In this document: positions 27,544 through 36,116 of the stretch, piece by piece | How positions within the stretch are numbered: position 1 is the first letter of the stretch | Layout of the letters: every line of letters starts with the position of its first letter | DNA from: Enterovibrio baiacu | GTDB taxonomy: Bacteria > Pseudomonadota > Gammaproteobacteria > Enterobacterales > Vibrionaceae | NCBI RefSeq assembly: GCF_004120195.1 | Contig: NZ_SCHN01000022.1 | Location: 1-64,000, forward strand | Length of the DNA: 64,000 nt | Direction of reading: 5' to 3' | Position numbers and translations under genes: made by a program | The notes under the pieces: model-generated | The model's database searches: none | What the model was told of the DNA's origin: nothing | Seen by the model: the letters and a program-made list of their open reading frames with translations, nothing else

Positions 27544-28755
27544 TTAGTTGCTAGCACGTTTTACGACAACAGCCGTACCCATGCCGCCACCGATACATAG
27601 TGAAGCCACACCATAAGTGCCTTCACGCTTTTCCAACTCGTGGATCAGGGAAACCAAAACGCGGTTACCTGATGCACCTAGAGGGTGGCCCAACGCAATT
27701 GCGCCACCGTTCACATTCGCCTTTTCTAAGATGGCTTCAGGGCTGACGCTATGTGTGTCAGCAAGCTGGTGAACAACACCAAGCGCCTGTGCCGCAAAGG
27801 CTTCATTGAGCTCAAACAGATCCACGTCGGAAATCGAAAGCTCTGCTTTTTTCAGCGCTTCGGTTACTGCACCCACAGGGCCTAAGCCCATAATTTTTGG
27901 ATCTAACCCAACTTGTGCGTAGCTGGTGATTTCAGCTAACGGCTTCAAGCCAAGGCGTTGCACTGCTGCTTCAGACGCAACGATGATTGCGCTTGCACCA
28001 TCGTTCAAACCAGAAGCATTACCTGCTGTCACGGTACCTTCACGGTCAAATGCCGGACGTAGTTTGCTCAGGCCTTCTTGTGTGGTGTCCGCTTTCGGGT
28101 ATTCATCGGTGTCGAATGAAACGGTTTGGCGACGTTGCTTCACTTCCACTGGGACGATTTCATCTTTGAATCGACCAGCTTCAACGGCTGCAACGGCTTT
28201 TTGTTGGCTTTGAGCTGCATAGGTGTCTTGCTGCTCGCGGCTTAGGCCAACGAGTTCAGCGACATTTTCTGCAGTAACGCCCATGTGATATTGGTTGTAG
28301 ACATCAGTGAGACCATCTGTGATCAGAAGGTCTTTCATGCTGATATCCCCCATTTTTTGGCCGCCACGCAGTGAACCTGACGCGGCGAATGGGATTTGAG
28401 ACATGTTTTCTACACCGGCTGCGACGACAACGTCAGCATCACCACAGCGGATGTGTGTAACTGCATCCATGACAGCTTTCATGCCGCTTCCGCAAACCAT
28501 GTTGATTGCGTAAGCTGGAACGGTTTGTGGCAAGCCTGCAAAAATCGCAGCCTGACGACCGATCCCCATGCCTTGTCCTGCACTAACGACGTTACCAAGG
28601 ATAACTTCGTTAACCGCTTCTGGAGCAACATTACCGGCTTCAAGTGCGCCTTTGATGGCAACAGCAGCAAGTTGACCTGCTGGTGTGTCTTTTAGTGAGC
28701 CTGTGAATGCGCCAATTGCAGTACGTTTAGCTGCAACGATATACACTTTTTCCAT
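27544..28755 (-). CDS. phaA: Acetyl-CoA C-acetyltransferase (beta-ketothiolase)
   Basis: Condenses two acetyl-CoA to acetoacetyl-CoA, the first step of polyhydroxybutyrate synthesis. 403 residues; biosynthetic thiolase signatures: the acyl-enzyme Cys in [27 protein letters not shown], the His in [19 protein letters not shown], and the second active Cys in [11 protein letters not shown]. Second gene of the pha operon, 17 bases after phaB, with GTAGGGAAG before its ATG. Confidence 0.95.
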   Translation of the reverse strand: MEKVYIVAAKRTAIGAFTGSLKDTPAGQLAAVAIKGALEAGNVAPEAVNEVILGNVVSAGQGMGIGRQAAIFAGLPQTVPAYAINMVCGSGMKAVMDAVTHIRCGDADVVVAAGVENMSQIPFAASGSLRGGQKMGDISMKDLLITDGLTDVYNQYHMGVTAENVAELVGLSREQQDTYAAQSQQKAVAAVEAGRFKDEIVPVEVKQRRQTVSFDTDEYPKADTTQEGLSKLRPAFDREGTVTAGNASGLNDGASAIIVASEAAVQRLGLKPLAEITSYAQVGLDPKIMGLGPVGAVTEALKKAELSISDVDLFELNEAFAAQALGVVHQLADTHSVSPEAILEKANVNGGAIALGHPLGASGNRVLVSLIHELEKREGTYGVASLCIGGGMGTAVVVKRASN

Positions 28756-28772
28756 GTGAACTTCTTCCCTAC

Positions 28773-29513
28773 TTAATTCATGTATAGGCCGCCGTTGACC
28801 GACAGCGTTTCCCCAGTGATATAAGCACCTGCATCACTTGCAAGATACGCGACTGCTTCTGCGATTTCCTCAGGACGCGCAAGGCGCTTCATTGGAATCT
28901 CATTTTTGATAGATTCAAGCACTTCTTCGCGCATCGCTTCTACCATTGGCGTACCTGTGTAACCAGGGGCAACCACATTTGCTGTCACGCCTGAGCGAGC
29001 ACCTTCAAAAGCCAGTGCTTTAGTGAAACCAATCATGCCCGCTTTCGCTGCTGCATAGTTGGTTTGACCAAATTGACCTTTCAAGCCATTGACTGAAGAA
29101 ATGTTGATCACTCGGCAGTTGCCTTTTTCACACATGGCGGCAAACAGAGGTTGGGTAACATTGAATAAGCTATTGAGGTTGGTATCGATAACGGCATGCC
29201 AGTTATCAGCCACCATTTTCTTGAATTGACCATCACGGGTAATACCGGCGTTGTTAACTAAAACGTCGATAGTGCCTTCTTCGGCAAGAAGTTGAGGTAG
29301 ACGTTCTGCACACTCTTGTGTGTTGGTTACGTCTAATTCGAAAAGGCGTACTTGATCAGCGTTGAATCCTTTCTCCTCGAACCATTCCTCGGCACAACTT
29401 AGGTTCCCGGTGAAATACGTTGCAATCACGCGATAGCCTTGGCTGACCAGCTTTTCTGTGATCGCCGAGCCGATACCACCTTTCGATCCGGTGATGAGCG
29501 CGAGTTTTTTCAT
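28773..29513 (-). CDS. phaB: Acetoacetyl-CoA reductase
   Basis: NADPH-dependent short-chain dehydrogenase, 246 residues, reducing acetoacetyl-CoA to (R)-3-hydroxybutyryl-CoA. SDR motifs: TGSKGGIGSAI (cofactor loop), LVNNAGITRD, the Ser of NISSVNGLKGQFGQTNYAAAKAG with Tyr-x-x-x-Lys, and the C-terminal ITGETLSVNGGLYMN. The ATG at 29513 is preferred over the longer frame to 29543: GGAG lies six bases before it and the protein starts MKKLALITG as family members do. First gene of the pha operon. Confidence 0.95.
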   Translation of the reverse strand: MKKLALITGSKGGIGSAITEKLVSQGYRVIATYFTGNLSCAEEWFEEKGFNADQVRLFELDVTNTQECAERLPQLLAEEGTIDVLVNNAGITRDGQFKKMVADNWHAVIDTNLNSLFNVTQPLFAAMCEKGNCRVINISSVNGLKGQFGQTNYAAAKAGMIGFTKALAFEGARSGVTANVVAPGYTGTPMVEAMREEVLESIKNEIPMKRLARPEEIAEAVAYLASDAGAYITGETLSVNGGLYMN

Positions 29514-30065
29514 TGATGACTCCATTCTTTTAACAACAAGCAATTAAAATTGACCCCTGTAACTGCATTTGGTTATCCAAAAATACAGGCACCGATAATT
29601 ATTTAGTTTTTAGCGCGATAAGGGTTAAGGCTTAGAAACTTGATTAGCCTTCAAATAAATTAAATTATTATTGTGATGGTTTTATGACCACCGCAATCAA
29701 AGATATACAATCTGGTGAATAAGGCAAAAAGATAGAGGCGAGAATTGTGGAAACAAGATCTGGCTCGACAAAAAATAACCCAAAGTTAACAGGGTGTTAA
29801 AGTAAGGTTTAATTGGTGTTTTTACGGGGTTTGTTTTGTGTTTTCCGTATTTGCTTTTTATGGAAACATGTCTTTTTACGCTGTTTAAGGAAGAAACGAG
29901 CCTGCATAAAAATAAAGCAATACTATTTAAGGATTAGGCAGTCATTACTGCAAAAAAAAGAGTGAAATAATTGACTGGCGTCGCATCATAAAAATGAGGG
30001 TTGTACGGTAAAATGGTGTCTATATGCGGTGAAATGCGTGTCAAATCACCGCAACAGTCGCAAGA
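29514..30065. other. Long AT-rich gap between csdE and the pha operon
   Basis: 552 bases without a credible gene. It must carry the promoter of phaBAPC (transcribed leftward), but I could not identify convincing -35/-10 boxes or an operator. No clear terminator for csdE was seen, and no tandem or inverted repeat of note. Confidence 0.6.
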
Positions 30066-30488
30066 TTATATTTTCTTTATTTGGTCGATGATCGCGCGAA
30101 TCCCATTGCTGCGAGATTGGCTTAAATGGTTAAGCAGATCCATGGCATCAAAGTAAGCATCAAAGTCTAGCTTTCGAAGATCTTCGTGTGTTTTTCCTTC
30201 AATTTTCGCCATGATTAACGCAAGTAGCCCTTTCACAATGCGGGCGTCTGAGTCTGCTGAAAAATGATAAATCCCATCAATTTCTTGCCAGACTAACCAA
30301 ACGTCACTTTCACAACCTGGTATGTCGACACTTTGATTTTTAACTGACTGTTCTAGCGCGGGAAGCTTTTTACCTAGCTGAATAACGAGCCGATATTTAT
30401 CTTCCCAGCTTCGGCACTTTGCCATATCACTGAGGATGGAGGTGTCGGTGATGTCAGTACCGAATGGATGTGTGGGAAAGTTATTCAT
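30066..30488 (-). CDS. csdE: Sulfur acceptor protein CsdE (SufE family)
   Basis: A 140-residue SufE-fold protein. It accepts persulfide sulfur from the desulfurase CsdA; the conserved acceptor Cys is in VDIPGCESDVWL. Other family points: RLVIQLGKKLP and DARIVKGLLALIMAKIEGKT. Together with CsdA it supplies sulfur for, or assists, TcdA in tRNA ct6A formation (E. coli). It lies 16 bases after csdA and is transcribed with it. Confidence 0.93.
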   Translation of the reverse strand: MNNFPTHPFGTDITDTSILSDMAKCRSWEDKYRLVIQLGKKLPALEQSVKNQSVDIPGCESDVWLVWQEIDGIYHFSADSDARIVKGLLALIMAKIEGKTHEDLRKLDFDAYFDAMDLLNHLSQSRSNGIRAIIDQIKKI

Positions 30489-30504
30489 GTGTGCTCAATA
30501 ATGG

Positions 30505-31728
30505 TTAAAGAATGTCACAGGCTTTTTGTATTGCCGCGATGCAGCGTTCAATGTCTTCTTGGGTATTATACAAAGCGATGGATACGCGCACACAGCCTTT
30601 GATACGTAATGCATCCATAAGGGGATGAGCGCAATGATGCCCAGAGCGCACCGCGATGCCCTGCTGATCCAGTAAGGTTGCAATATCAGAATGATGAACG
30701 CCCTCAAGCGTAAACGCGACCACGCTTGCTCCAGCTTGTAAACCGACAAGAGAAAGATCATCAATGTCCTTGATGCCTTCAACCAATTGTTTCTGTAAGG
30801 CTGCAATATGTGCTTCAGCGGCTTTTTTATCGAGCGTGTTGAGCCAATCAATGGCTGTTGCTAATGCTAGCGCCCCTGCGACATTGGGTGTGCCTGCTTC
30901 AAACTTGGCAGGAGACTCTGCAAAATGCGTCCTTTCAAACGTCACTTTTTCGACCATTTTCCCGCCGCCATGCCAAGGTGGCATGGATGCTAACAATTCT
31001 GCTTTTCCATAAAGTGCGCCGATTCCCGCAGGCGCAAATAGCTTGTGGCCGGAGAACACATAGAAATCAGCATCAAGTGCTGTGACGTTGACGTCCTCGT
31101 GCACCACGGCTTGTGCGCCATCGGCCACCACAATTGCGCCATTTTCATGGGCTTTTTGGATAATGGTTTCGATAGGATTACGCGTGCCTGTCACGTTGCT
31201 TATGTGGCCGATGGCGACAATACGTGTTTTTTCATTAAGCAGTGAATCAAAGGCGCTCATGTCGAGTGTGCAAGTCTCTGTGTTAATTGGGGACTTCACG
31301 ACTTTGGCGCCTGTTTGTTCGGCGACCAATTGCCATGGAACAATGTTCGCATGGTGTTCCATCTCACTCACTAGGATTTCGTCGCCCGGTTTTAACGTTT
31401 GTCGCCCGTAACTTTGCGCGATGAGGTTTAACGCTTCAGTCGCGCCACGCGTCCAAACAATGCATTCTTCGCTTGCACCTATAAACGTCGCGACGGTTTT
31501 TCTGGCCGCTTCGAAGCGATTGGTGGCATTTGCCGTTAGTGAGTGGCTGCCTCTATGCACATTTGCTGTCGCTCCTGAGTAGTAATCACTGATGCAGTCG
31601 ATGACTGGCAACGGCTTTTGTGCCGTGGCTGCGCTGTCGAGATACACCAATGGCTGTCCATTGATGGAATGATTCAACGACGGAAAGACGCTTCGAATGC
31701 TATCGAGATGAAAGGTACGGCTGCTCAT
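30505..31728 (-). CDS. csdA: Cysteine desulfurase CsdA (class II, SufS-like)
   Basis: PLP enzyme converting cysteine to alanine plus enzyme-bound persulfide. 407 residues: VYLDSAATAQKP near the N-terminus, RGATEALNLIAQSYG, EMEHHANIVPWQ, VADGAQAVVHE (PLP Asp), the Schiff-base Lys in FSGHKLFAPAGIG, and the catalytic Cys in VRSGHHCAHPLMD near residue 360. Cotranscribed with csdE. The 5' side faces the gcvB sRNA, which runs in the same direction and ends about 140 bases upstream. Confidence 0.95.
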   Translation of the reverse strand: MSSRTFHLDSIRSVFPSLNHSINGQPLVYLDSAATAQKPLPVIDCISDYYSGATANVHRGSHSLTANATNRFEAARKTVATFIGASEECIVWTRGATEALNLIAQSYGRQTLKPGDEILVSEMEHHANIVPWQLVAEQTGAKVVKSPINTETCTLDMSAFDSLLNEKTRIVAIGHISNVTGTRNPIETIIQKAHENGAIVVADGAQAVVHEDVNVTALDADFYVFSGHKLFAPAGIGALYGKAELLASMPPWHGGGKMVEKVTFERTHFAESPAKFEAGTPNVAGALALATAIDWLNTLDKKAAEAHIAALQKQLVEGIKDIDDLSLVGLQAGASVVAFTLEGVHHSDIATLLDQQGIAVRSGHHCAHPLMDALRIKGCVRVSIALYNTQEDIERCIAAIQKACDIL

Positions 31729-31869
31729 AGTTGGGTTAGTCGCTCGACATGGGCTATTGATGAAGCGAATGATCGCTTTTCTCTGAGGTTAACTCAAGTG
31801 TTGGCGCATCGCGTTAGGAAAACACGGTCTAAACGGCGGGTTTGAGGAAGGTAGATGGGAAAAAAAAGC

Positions 31870-32050
31870 AAAAAAAAGCACCGAGCCATAAGCTCAGTGC
31901 GCGATAAATCTTTGTGTAGATAGTATGAAATATACGCAGCGTATATAAAAATGTAGCTAATGCTACCGAGGCTCGGTAAAGCCGAAAAAATGCAAACACA
32001 ACATCGCAACCAAGAAAAACCGTGCGTAGGGTACGCTTGTTCATTGGTGC
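31870..32050 (-). ncRNA. gcvB: GcvB small regulatory RNA
   Basis: About 180 nt on the minus strand, divergent from gcvA as in E. coli. The G/U-rich target-binding R1 is present: GTTGCGATGTTGTGTTTGCA (approximately 32010-31991), close to the E. coli R1. Further agreement: a 5' hairpin (GCGTA CCC TACGC), a stem-loop GTAGC ATTA GCTAC followed by a T run like the E. coli GGTAGCAAAGCTACC element, an AU-rich palindrome ATATACGC/GCGTATAT, and a terminator GCACTGAGC / GCTCGGTGC (31878-31900) followed by eight T. GcvB with Hfq represses many amino-acid and peptide transporter mRNAs by pairing through R1; GcvA usually activates it. The exact 5' end is inferred from the promoter. Confidence 0.88.
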
Positions 32051-32056
32051 CCGCGA

Positions 32057-32085
32057 ACTATAGGTTTTCTCTGGTGACAGAACAA
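32057..32085 (-). promoter_or_regulatory. Promoter of gcvB
   Basis: On the minus strand TTGTTC (32085-32080), a 17-base spacer, and TATAGT (32062-32057); transcription would begin near 32050. This is the optimal sigma-70 spacing. The GcvA start at 32137 is about 50 bases upstream, leaving room for GcvA binding and for the opposing gcvA promoter. Confidence 0.75.
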
Positions 32086-32136
32086 TGGACATTTTATAAT
32101 GTCCTATATTAGAAAATCTTATGAATAGGAAGCAGG

Positions 32137-33042
32137 ATGGCTCGTCGATTACCTCCATTAAATGCGTTGCGTGTGTTTGAAGCGGCTGCACGGCATTTAA
32201 GTTTCACTCGCGCGGCGGAAGAGTTGTTCGTGACGCAGGCTGCGGTGAGTCATCAAATTAAAGCCCTCGAAGAGTTTCTTGGCTTGAAGCTGTTTCGTCG
32301 TCGCAATCGCTCGTTACTTCTAACTGAAGAAGGGCAGAGCTATTTTCTTGATATTAAAGACATATTCACGTCAGTCGCGGATGCGACAGATCGCGTATTA
32401 GAGCGTGGCGCGAAGGGGGCTCTCACCATTAGCTTGCCGCCAAGTTTTGCCATTCAGTGGCTTGTCCCTCGTCTGTCAGATTTTAATCAACAGCATCCCG
32501 AAGTGGATGTGCGAATCAAAGCGGTTGATCTAGAAGATGGCTCATTGACCGATGACGTTGATGTCGCCATCTACTATGGGCGTGGCAACTGGCCTGGTCT
32601 GAGGTGTGATGAACTTTACCCGGAATTTTTATTGCCTGTGTGCAGCCCTTCTATTTTGAGTGCAGATAAGCCACTGACATCGTTTGACGATTTGAAGCAC
32701 CACACCTTATTACATGACCGTTCTCGTCGAGACTGGACGGCATATGCAAAGCACTATCAGATTAGTAACATTAATCTAAACTATGGTCCTATTTTTAGTC
32801 ACTCGGCCATGGTGTTGCAGGCTGCAGCGCTTGGACAAGGGATTGCGCTGAGCAATAACGTGTTGGCACAACCCGAACTTGAGTCGGGACGCTTGGTGTG
32901 CCCGTTTGACCATTTCTTGATGAGTAAGAATGCATTTTATTTAGTAAGCCAACAAAAGGACGCAGATTCGGGGCGTATTGCAGCGTTTCGGGATTGGGTG
33001 TTGGCGAAAGCCGCCGCAGAACAGGAGAGTATTTCTGCATGA
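32137..33042 (+). CDS. gcvA: Glycine cleavage system transcriptional regulator GcvA
   Basis: A 301-residue LysR regulator nearly identical at the N-terminus to E. coli GcvA (RLPPLNALRVFEAAARHLSF, then ELFVTQAAVSHQIKALE), with DDVDVAIYYGRGNWPGLR and IFSHSAMVLQAAALGQGIAL in the effector domain and the conserved end FRDWVLAKAAAEQE. It activates the gcvTHP operon when glycine is high (with GcvR) and activates gcvB. The gene is divergent from gcvB. Its stop overlaps the start of the next gene (ATGA), so it also heads a short operon. Confidence 0.96.
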   Translation: MARRLPPLNALRVFEAAARHLSFTRAAEELFVTQAAVSHQIKALEEFLGLKLFRRRNRSLLLTEEGQSYFLDIKDIFTSVADATDRVLERGAKGALTISLPPSFAIQWLVPRLSDFNQQHPEVDVRIKAVDLEDGSLTDDVDVAIYYGRGNWPGLRCDELYPEFLLPVCSPSILSADKPLTSFDDLKHHTLLHDRSRRDWTAYAKHYQISNINLNYGPIFSHSAMVLQAAALGQGIALSNNVLAQPELESGRLVCPFDHFLMSKNAFYLVSQQKDADSGRIAAFRDWVLAKAAAEQESISA

Positions 33043-33659
33043 ATCAGGTTCTAATCGATGGCCCTTCTGAGGCCGAAACAACGTTTATTTTTGCCCACGG
33101 CGCGGGGGCGGGTATGGAGCACGAGTTCATGGAAGTGGTTGCAAAGAAAATCGCTGCCCATGGTATTCGCGTGGTTCGCTTCAATTTTCCCTATATGGTG
33201 AAACGATCGGAAGATGGGAAAAAACGGCCACCTGATCGTGCGCCAAAATTGCTAGAACACTACCAAGAGATTATCGCGAACTATGGCAGTAAACACACTG
33301 TGATTGGCGGAAAGTCGATGGGGGGAAGGATGGCGAGCCATTTGAGCGAAGAGAAGAGTGTTGCGGGCATCGCGTGTTTGGGTTTTCCCTTCCATCCACC
33401 GGGTAAGCCTGAAAAAGACAAAGGGGAGCACCTCGCCCACATCGAAAAGCCGACACTGATTTTGCAAGGTGAGCGCGATACATTCGGAAACCGTGCAGAA
33501 CTGGCGCAATACCCGTTTTCATCGTCTGTTTCTTTGGTGTTTGTGCCAGATGGCGACCATAGCCTAAAACCGCGCAAAGCATCGGGCCACACTGAAGAAG
33601 AAAACCGCCAATTTGCCGCTGATAACATTGCCGCTTTTATCGCTGAGGTATGCCAATGA
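33039..33659 (+). CDS. Alpha/beta hydrolase (COG3571, dienelactone-hydrolase-like)
   Basis: About 206 residues of an alpha/beta hydrolase fold: oxyanion/first strand FIFAHGAGAGMEHEFM, nucleophile elbow GGKSMGGRMAS (Ser), acid near LQGERDTFG, and catalytic His in PDGDHSLKPRK. This pattern is that of the KANL3/Tex30-like small hydrolases, whose substrate is unknown. It starts at 33039, overlapping the gcvA stop, with AGGAGAG upstream; the next gene in turn overlaps its stop, so gcvA, this gene and the DUF423 gene are coupled. Confidence 0.88.
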   Translation: MNQVLIDGPSEAETTFIFAHGAGAGMEHEFMEVVAKKIAAHGIRVVRFNFPYMVKRSEDGKKRPPDRAPKLLEHYQEIIANYGSKHTVIGGKSMGGRMASHLSEEKSVAGIACLGFPFHPPGKPEKDKGEHLAHIEKPTLILQGERDTFGNRAELAQYPFSSSVSLVFVPDGDHSLKPRKASGHTEEENRQFAADNIAAFIAEVCQ

Positions 33660-34030
33660 AAAGTAATCGACTGGCGGCACTAGGGTGTGTGTTTGCAGGT
33701 GTTGCGGTGGCTATTGGTGCTTTTGCCGCTCATGGGTTAAAGGCGCATCTTTCGGAATATGAATTGTCGATCATCGAGAAAGGCGTCCACTATCAATTCT
33801 GGCATGCACTGGCCCTTATTGCCTTAGCCATGTGGCAGAAACAAACTGATAGCAGATGTATTGCGCTGTCTGGCGTGTTTCTTTCTCTCGGGATTGTGTG
33901 CTTTAGCGGCAGTCTTTATGGCCTCGCACTGACGGATTGGACATGGTTGTGGCCAATCACGCCACTCGGGGGATTAAGCTTCCTTGTGGGCTGGTCATTG
34001 GCGGCGTGGGGGCTATGGCGCAGCGCTTGA
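33656..34030 (+). CDS. ygdD: DUF423 inner-membrane protein (YgdD-like)
   Basis: A 124-residue membrane protein with four hydrophobic segments. Family features: GAFAAHGLKAHL after the first segment, VHYQFWHALALIALAM, and WLWPITPLGGLSFLVGW near the end. Function unknown. The start at 33656 overlaps the previous stop (ATGA) with GAGG eight bases upstream. In E. coli ygdD lies between gcvA and rlmM, the same place as here. Confidence 0.92.
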   Translation: MKSNRLAALGCVFAGVAVAIGAFAAHGLKAHLSEYELSIIEKGVHYQFWHALALIALAMWQKQTDSRCIALSGVFLSLGIVCFSGSLYGLALTDWTWLWPITPLGGLSFLVGWSLAAWGLWRSA

Positions 34031-34121
34031 TTGTGCTGCATCGGTCACGTAAACCTGCAACTTTGGGCAATTTGGGTATAATGGCGCGTTATTTTTACCA
34101 CGGCATAGTTAAAGGCATCGT

Positions 34122-35189
34122 GTGAATCAGATTTTATTGTATTGCCGCCAAGGCTTTGAGAAAGAGTGTGCGGGTGAAATTCAGGACAAAGCGACACAGG
34201 TAGAAGTGTATGGCTTCCCACGAGTGATCAAAAACTCTGGGTTTGTAGTGTTTGAGTGTTACCAGCAAGGCGATGCAGAAAAGTTGATTCAGAAGCTTCC
34301 ATTTAGTTCGCTGATCTTTGCGCGTCAAATGATTGCTGTGGTGGGTCAACTGAGCGATTTGGACCCTGGTGACCGTATTTCTCCTATCCTTGCGATGGGT
34401 GGTGAATTGCCAAAGTGTGGTGACGTTCGCGTAGAAACGCCAGACACAAACCAAGCGAAAGAACTGCTGAAGTTCTGCCGGAAGTTTACCGTGCCATTGC
34501 GTCAGTCTCTGCGTAAACGCGGTGTATTGCTAGCCAAAGAAAACGCGAAAAAGCCAGTGCTGCATGTGTGCTTTACAGAGCCTGGGTGCTGTTTCGTGGG
34601 GTACTCTGCGTCTAACAACAACTCGCCACACTACATGGGTATTCATCGCCTTAAATTCCCTTCAGAGGCGCCAAGCCGCTCAACACTGAAGCTGGAAGAA
34701 GCGTTCCACGCCTTTATTCCAAAGGAAGAGTGGGATGAACGTTTGGCACCCGGCATGAAAGCGGTGGATCTAGGTGCTTGTCCGGGCGGTTGGACGTACC
34801 AATTGGTGAAACGTTCTATGTTTATCCACGCGGTGGATAACGGCCAGATGGCGGAAAGCTTGATGGAAACGGGGCAGGTTAAATACCACGCTGCGGACGG
34901 TTTTAAGTTTGAACCACCAAGAAAGAACATCACTTGGTTGGTGTGTGACATGATTGAAAAGCCTTACCGTGTCGCGCCTTTGATGGGCAAGTGGTTAGTA
35001 GAGCGTTGGGCTGTAGAAACCATTTTCAACTTGAAGCTGCCAATGAGCCGCCGTTATGAGCAAGTGACGGAAGACATCGGTAATTTGAAAAAACTACTGA
35101 TAGAAAACGGCGTGAAATTCGATATTCAGGTTAAGCATCTCTTCCACGATCGTGATGAAGTGACCGTGCATATTCGTCGCACAAATTGA
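34122..35189 (+). CDS. rlmM: 23S rRNA (cytidine2498-2'-O)-methyltransferase
   Basis: SAM-dependent ribose methyltransferase, 355 residues, modifying C2498 of 23S rRNA. N-terminal THUMP-like part ([16 protein letters not shown]), then a Rossmann methyltransferase with [18 protein letters not shown] (SAM site, near residue 210) and [10 protein letters not shown]; the RlmM-specific ending [20 protein letters not shown] start with AAAGG upstream. A terminator follows. Confidence 0.96.
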   Translation: MNQILLYCRQGFEKECAGEIQDKATQVEVYGFPRVIKNSGFVVFECYQQGDAEKLIQKLPFSSLIFARQMIAVVGQLSDLDPGDRISPILAMGGELPKCGDVRVETPDTNQAKELLKFCRKFTVPLRQSLRKRGVLLAKENAKKPVLHVCFTEPGCCFVGYSASNNNSPHYMGIHRLKFPSEAPSRSTLKLEEAFHAFIPKEEWDERLAPGMKAVDLGACPGGWTYQLVKRSMFIHAVDNGQMAESLMETGQVKYHAADGFKFEPPRKNITWLVCDMIEKPYRVAPLMGKWLVERWAVETIFNLKLPMSRRYEQVTEDIGNLKKLLIENGVKFDIQVKHLFHDRDEVTVHIRRTN

Positions 35190-35212
35190 TTCCGTTCTGT
35201 CGAACAAATAGC

Positions 35213-35243
35213 AAAAGGGCAAGTATGATACTTGCCCTTTTTC
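35213..35243. terminator. Terminator between rlmM and xni
   Basis: Hairpin AAAAGGGCAAGT / ACTTGCCCTTTT with a small loop, between convergent genes; A and T runs on both sides make it work in both directions. Confidence 0.9.
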
Positions 35244-35264
35244 GTGCGGGTTTGATAAGAAAAA

Positions 35265-36035
35265 CTATTTTGCGGTAAAGCGAATATCTTGCAGGTTAAA
35301 CCCGAGCGTGATGTCTGTTTTCAAGGTGGCGACTTGCTTACAACGGATCGCCAGTTCTTGATTGCCGTCGAGTTTCTTTTGCCATTTCGGCTCTATGTCG
35401 TCTGCCGCAAACAGATTATCAAGGGTGCCGAATTGGTTGAGCAAGCTGGAGGCTGATTTAGGGCCGATGCCCGGTACGCCCGTGACACCGCTAGAGCTGA
35501 TGCCGACCAAGCCCCAGTAATCAGTTAACTGTTGGGGCGCAACTGAAAATTCTTTCTCGATAAACGGGCTGTCTAGCCAACGCTGCTGAAAGTAATCACG
35601 AATGCGCAGTGTTGGCTGCAGAAGCTGACAGTAACCTTTGTCAGTCGAGACAATCGTGACTTGGCCGTTATGATTGGCGACTTTTAGCGCGAGCGTTGCA
35701 ATCATGTCGTCAGCTTCATCGCCCGACGACAACAATGAATCAATGCCCATCTCCCAAAACGCATCTTGGATCTTATCTAACCCTTGTTGCAATGCTTCAG
35801 GCATCGGTTTACGGCCTTGTTTGTATTCTGGGACGAGCTCGGCACGCCAACCACGATCTTGTTCTGCATGATCGAACACTGCGACCATATGTGTGGGTTC
35901 GGATGAACGAATGATCTTGGTTAATGCACGGCAACAGACTTGAGCGGTAGAGGCAATATCATCAGGGTTGGGCTGAGCGGCGTGAACGCGGCGGATAAGG
36001 TTCATTGCATCAATGATGACAAGGTGGATAGACAT
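35265..36035 (-). CDS. xni: Flap endonuclease Xni (ExoIX, YgdG)
   Basis: About 256 residues of the 5'-3' exonuclease/flap endonuclease family without a polymerase part. Seen: HLVIIDAMNLIRRVHAAQ at the start, MVAVFDHAEQDRGWRAELVPEYK, metal-site SSGDEADDMIATLA and IVSTDKGYCQLL, and the helix-hairpin-helix GVTGVPGIGPKSASSLLNQFG. It would process DNA flaps; the E. coli enzyme lacks some metal ligands found in PolI. The open frame reaches 36110, but the ATG at 36035 (MSIHLVIIDA) is the family start. Confidence 0.92.
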   Translation of the reverse strand: MSIHLVIIDAMNLIRRVHAAQPNPDDIASTAQVCCRALTKIIRSSEPTHMVAVFDHAEQDRGWRAELVPEYKQGRKPMPEALQQGLDKIQDAFWEMGIDSLLSSGDEADDMIATLALKVANHNGQVTIVSTDKGYCQLLQPTLRIRDYFQQRWLDSPFIEKEFSVAPQQLTDYWGLVGISSSGVTGVPGIGPKSASSLLNQFGTLDNLFAADDIEPKWQKKLDGNQELAIRCKQVATLKTDITLGFNLQDIRFTAK

Positions 36036-36052
36036 GATGTGTCCGCTAAATG

Positions 36053-36076
36053 AAAAAATGGCCCGATAGGGCCATT
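36053..36076 (-). terminator. Terminator of ppnN
   Basis: AATGGCCC / GGGCCATT with loop GATA; read leftward it is followed by a T run. It lies between the ppnN stop and the xni start. Confidence 0.85.
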
Positions 36077-36116
36077 CTAATTGCTTGAGAGATAAATGAA
36101 AGGTCAACAACTGCGA

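Noticed and set aside
31829-32191. A 120-codon frame on the minus strand upstream of gcvA
   Set aside because: It coincides with the gcvB RNA and its promoter, has no Shine-Dalgarno, and the predicted product resembles no protein.
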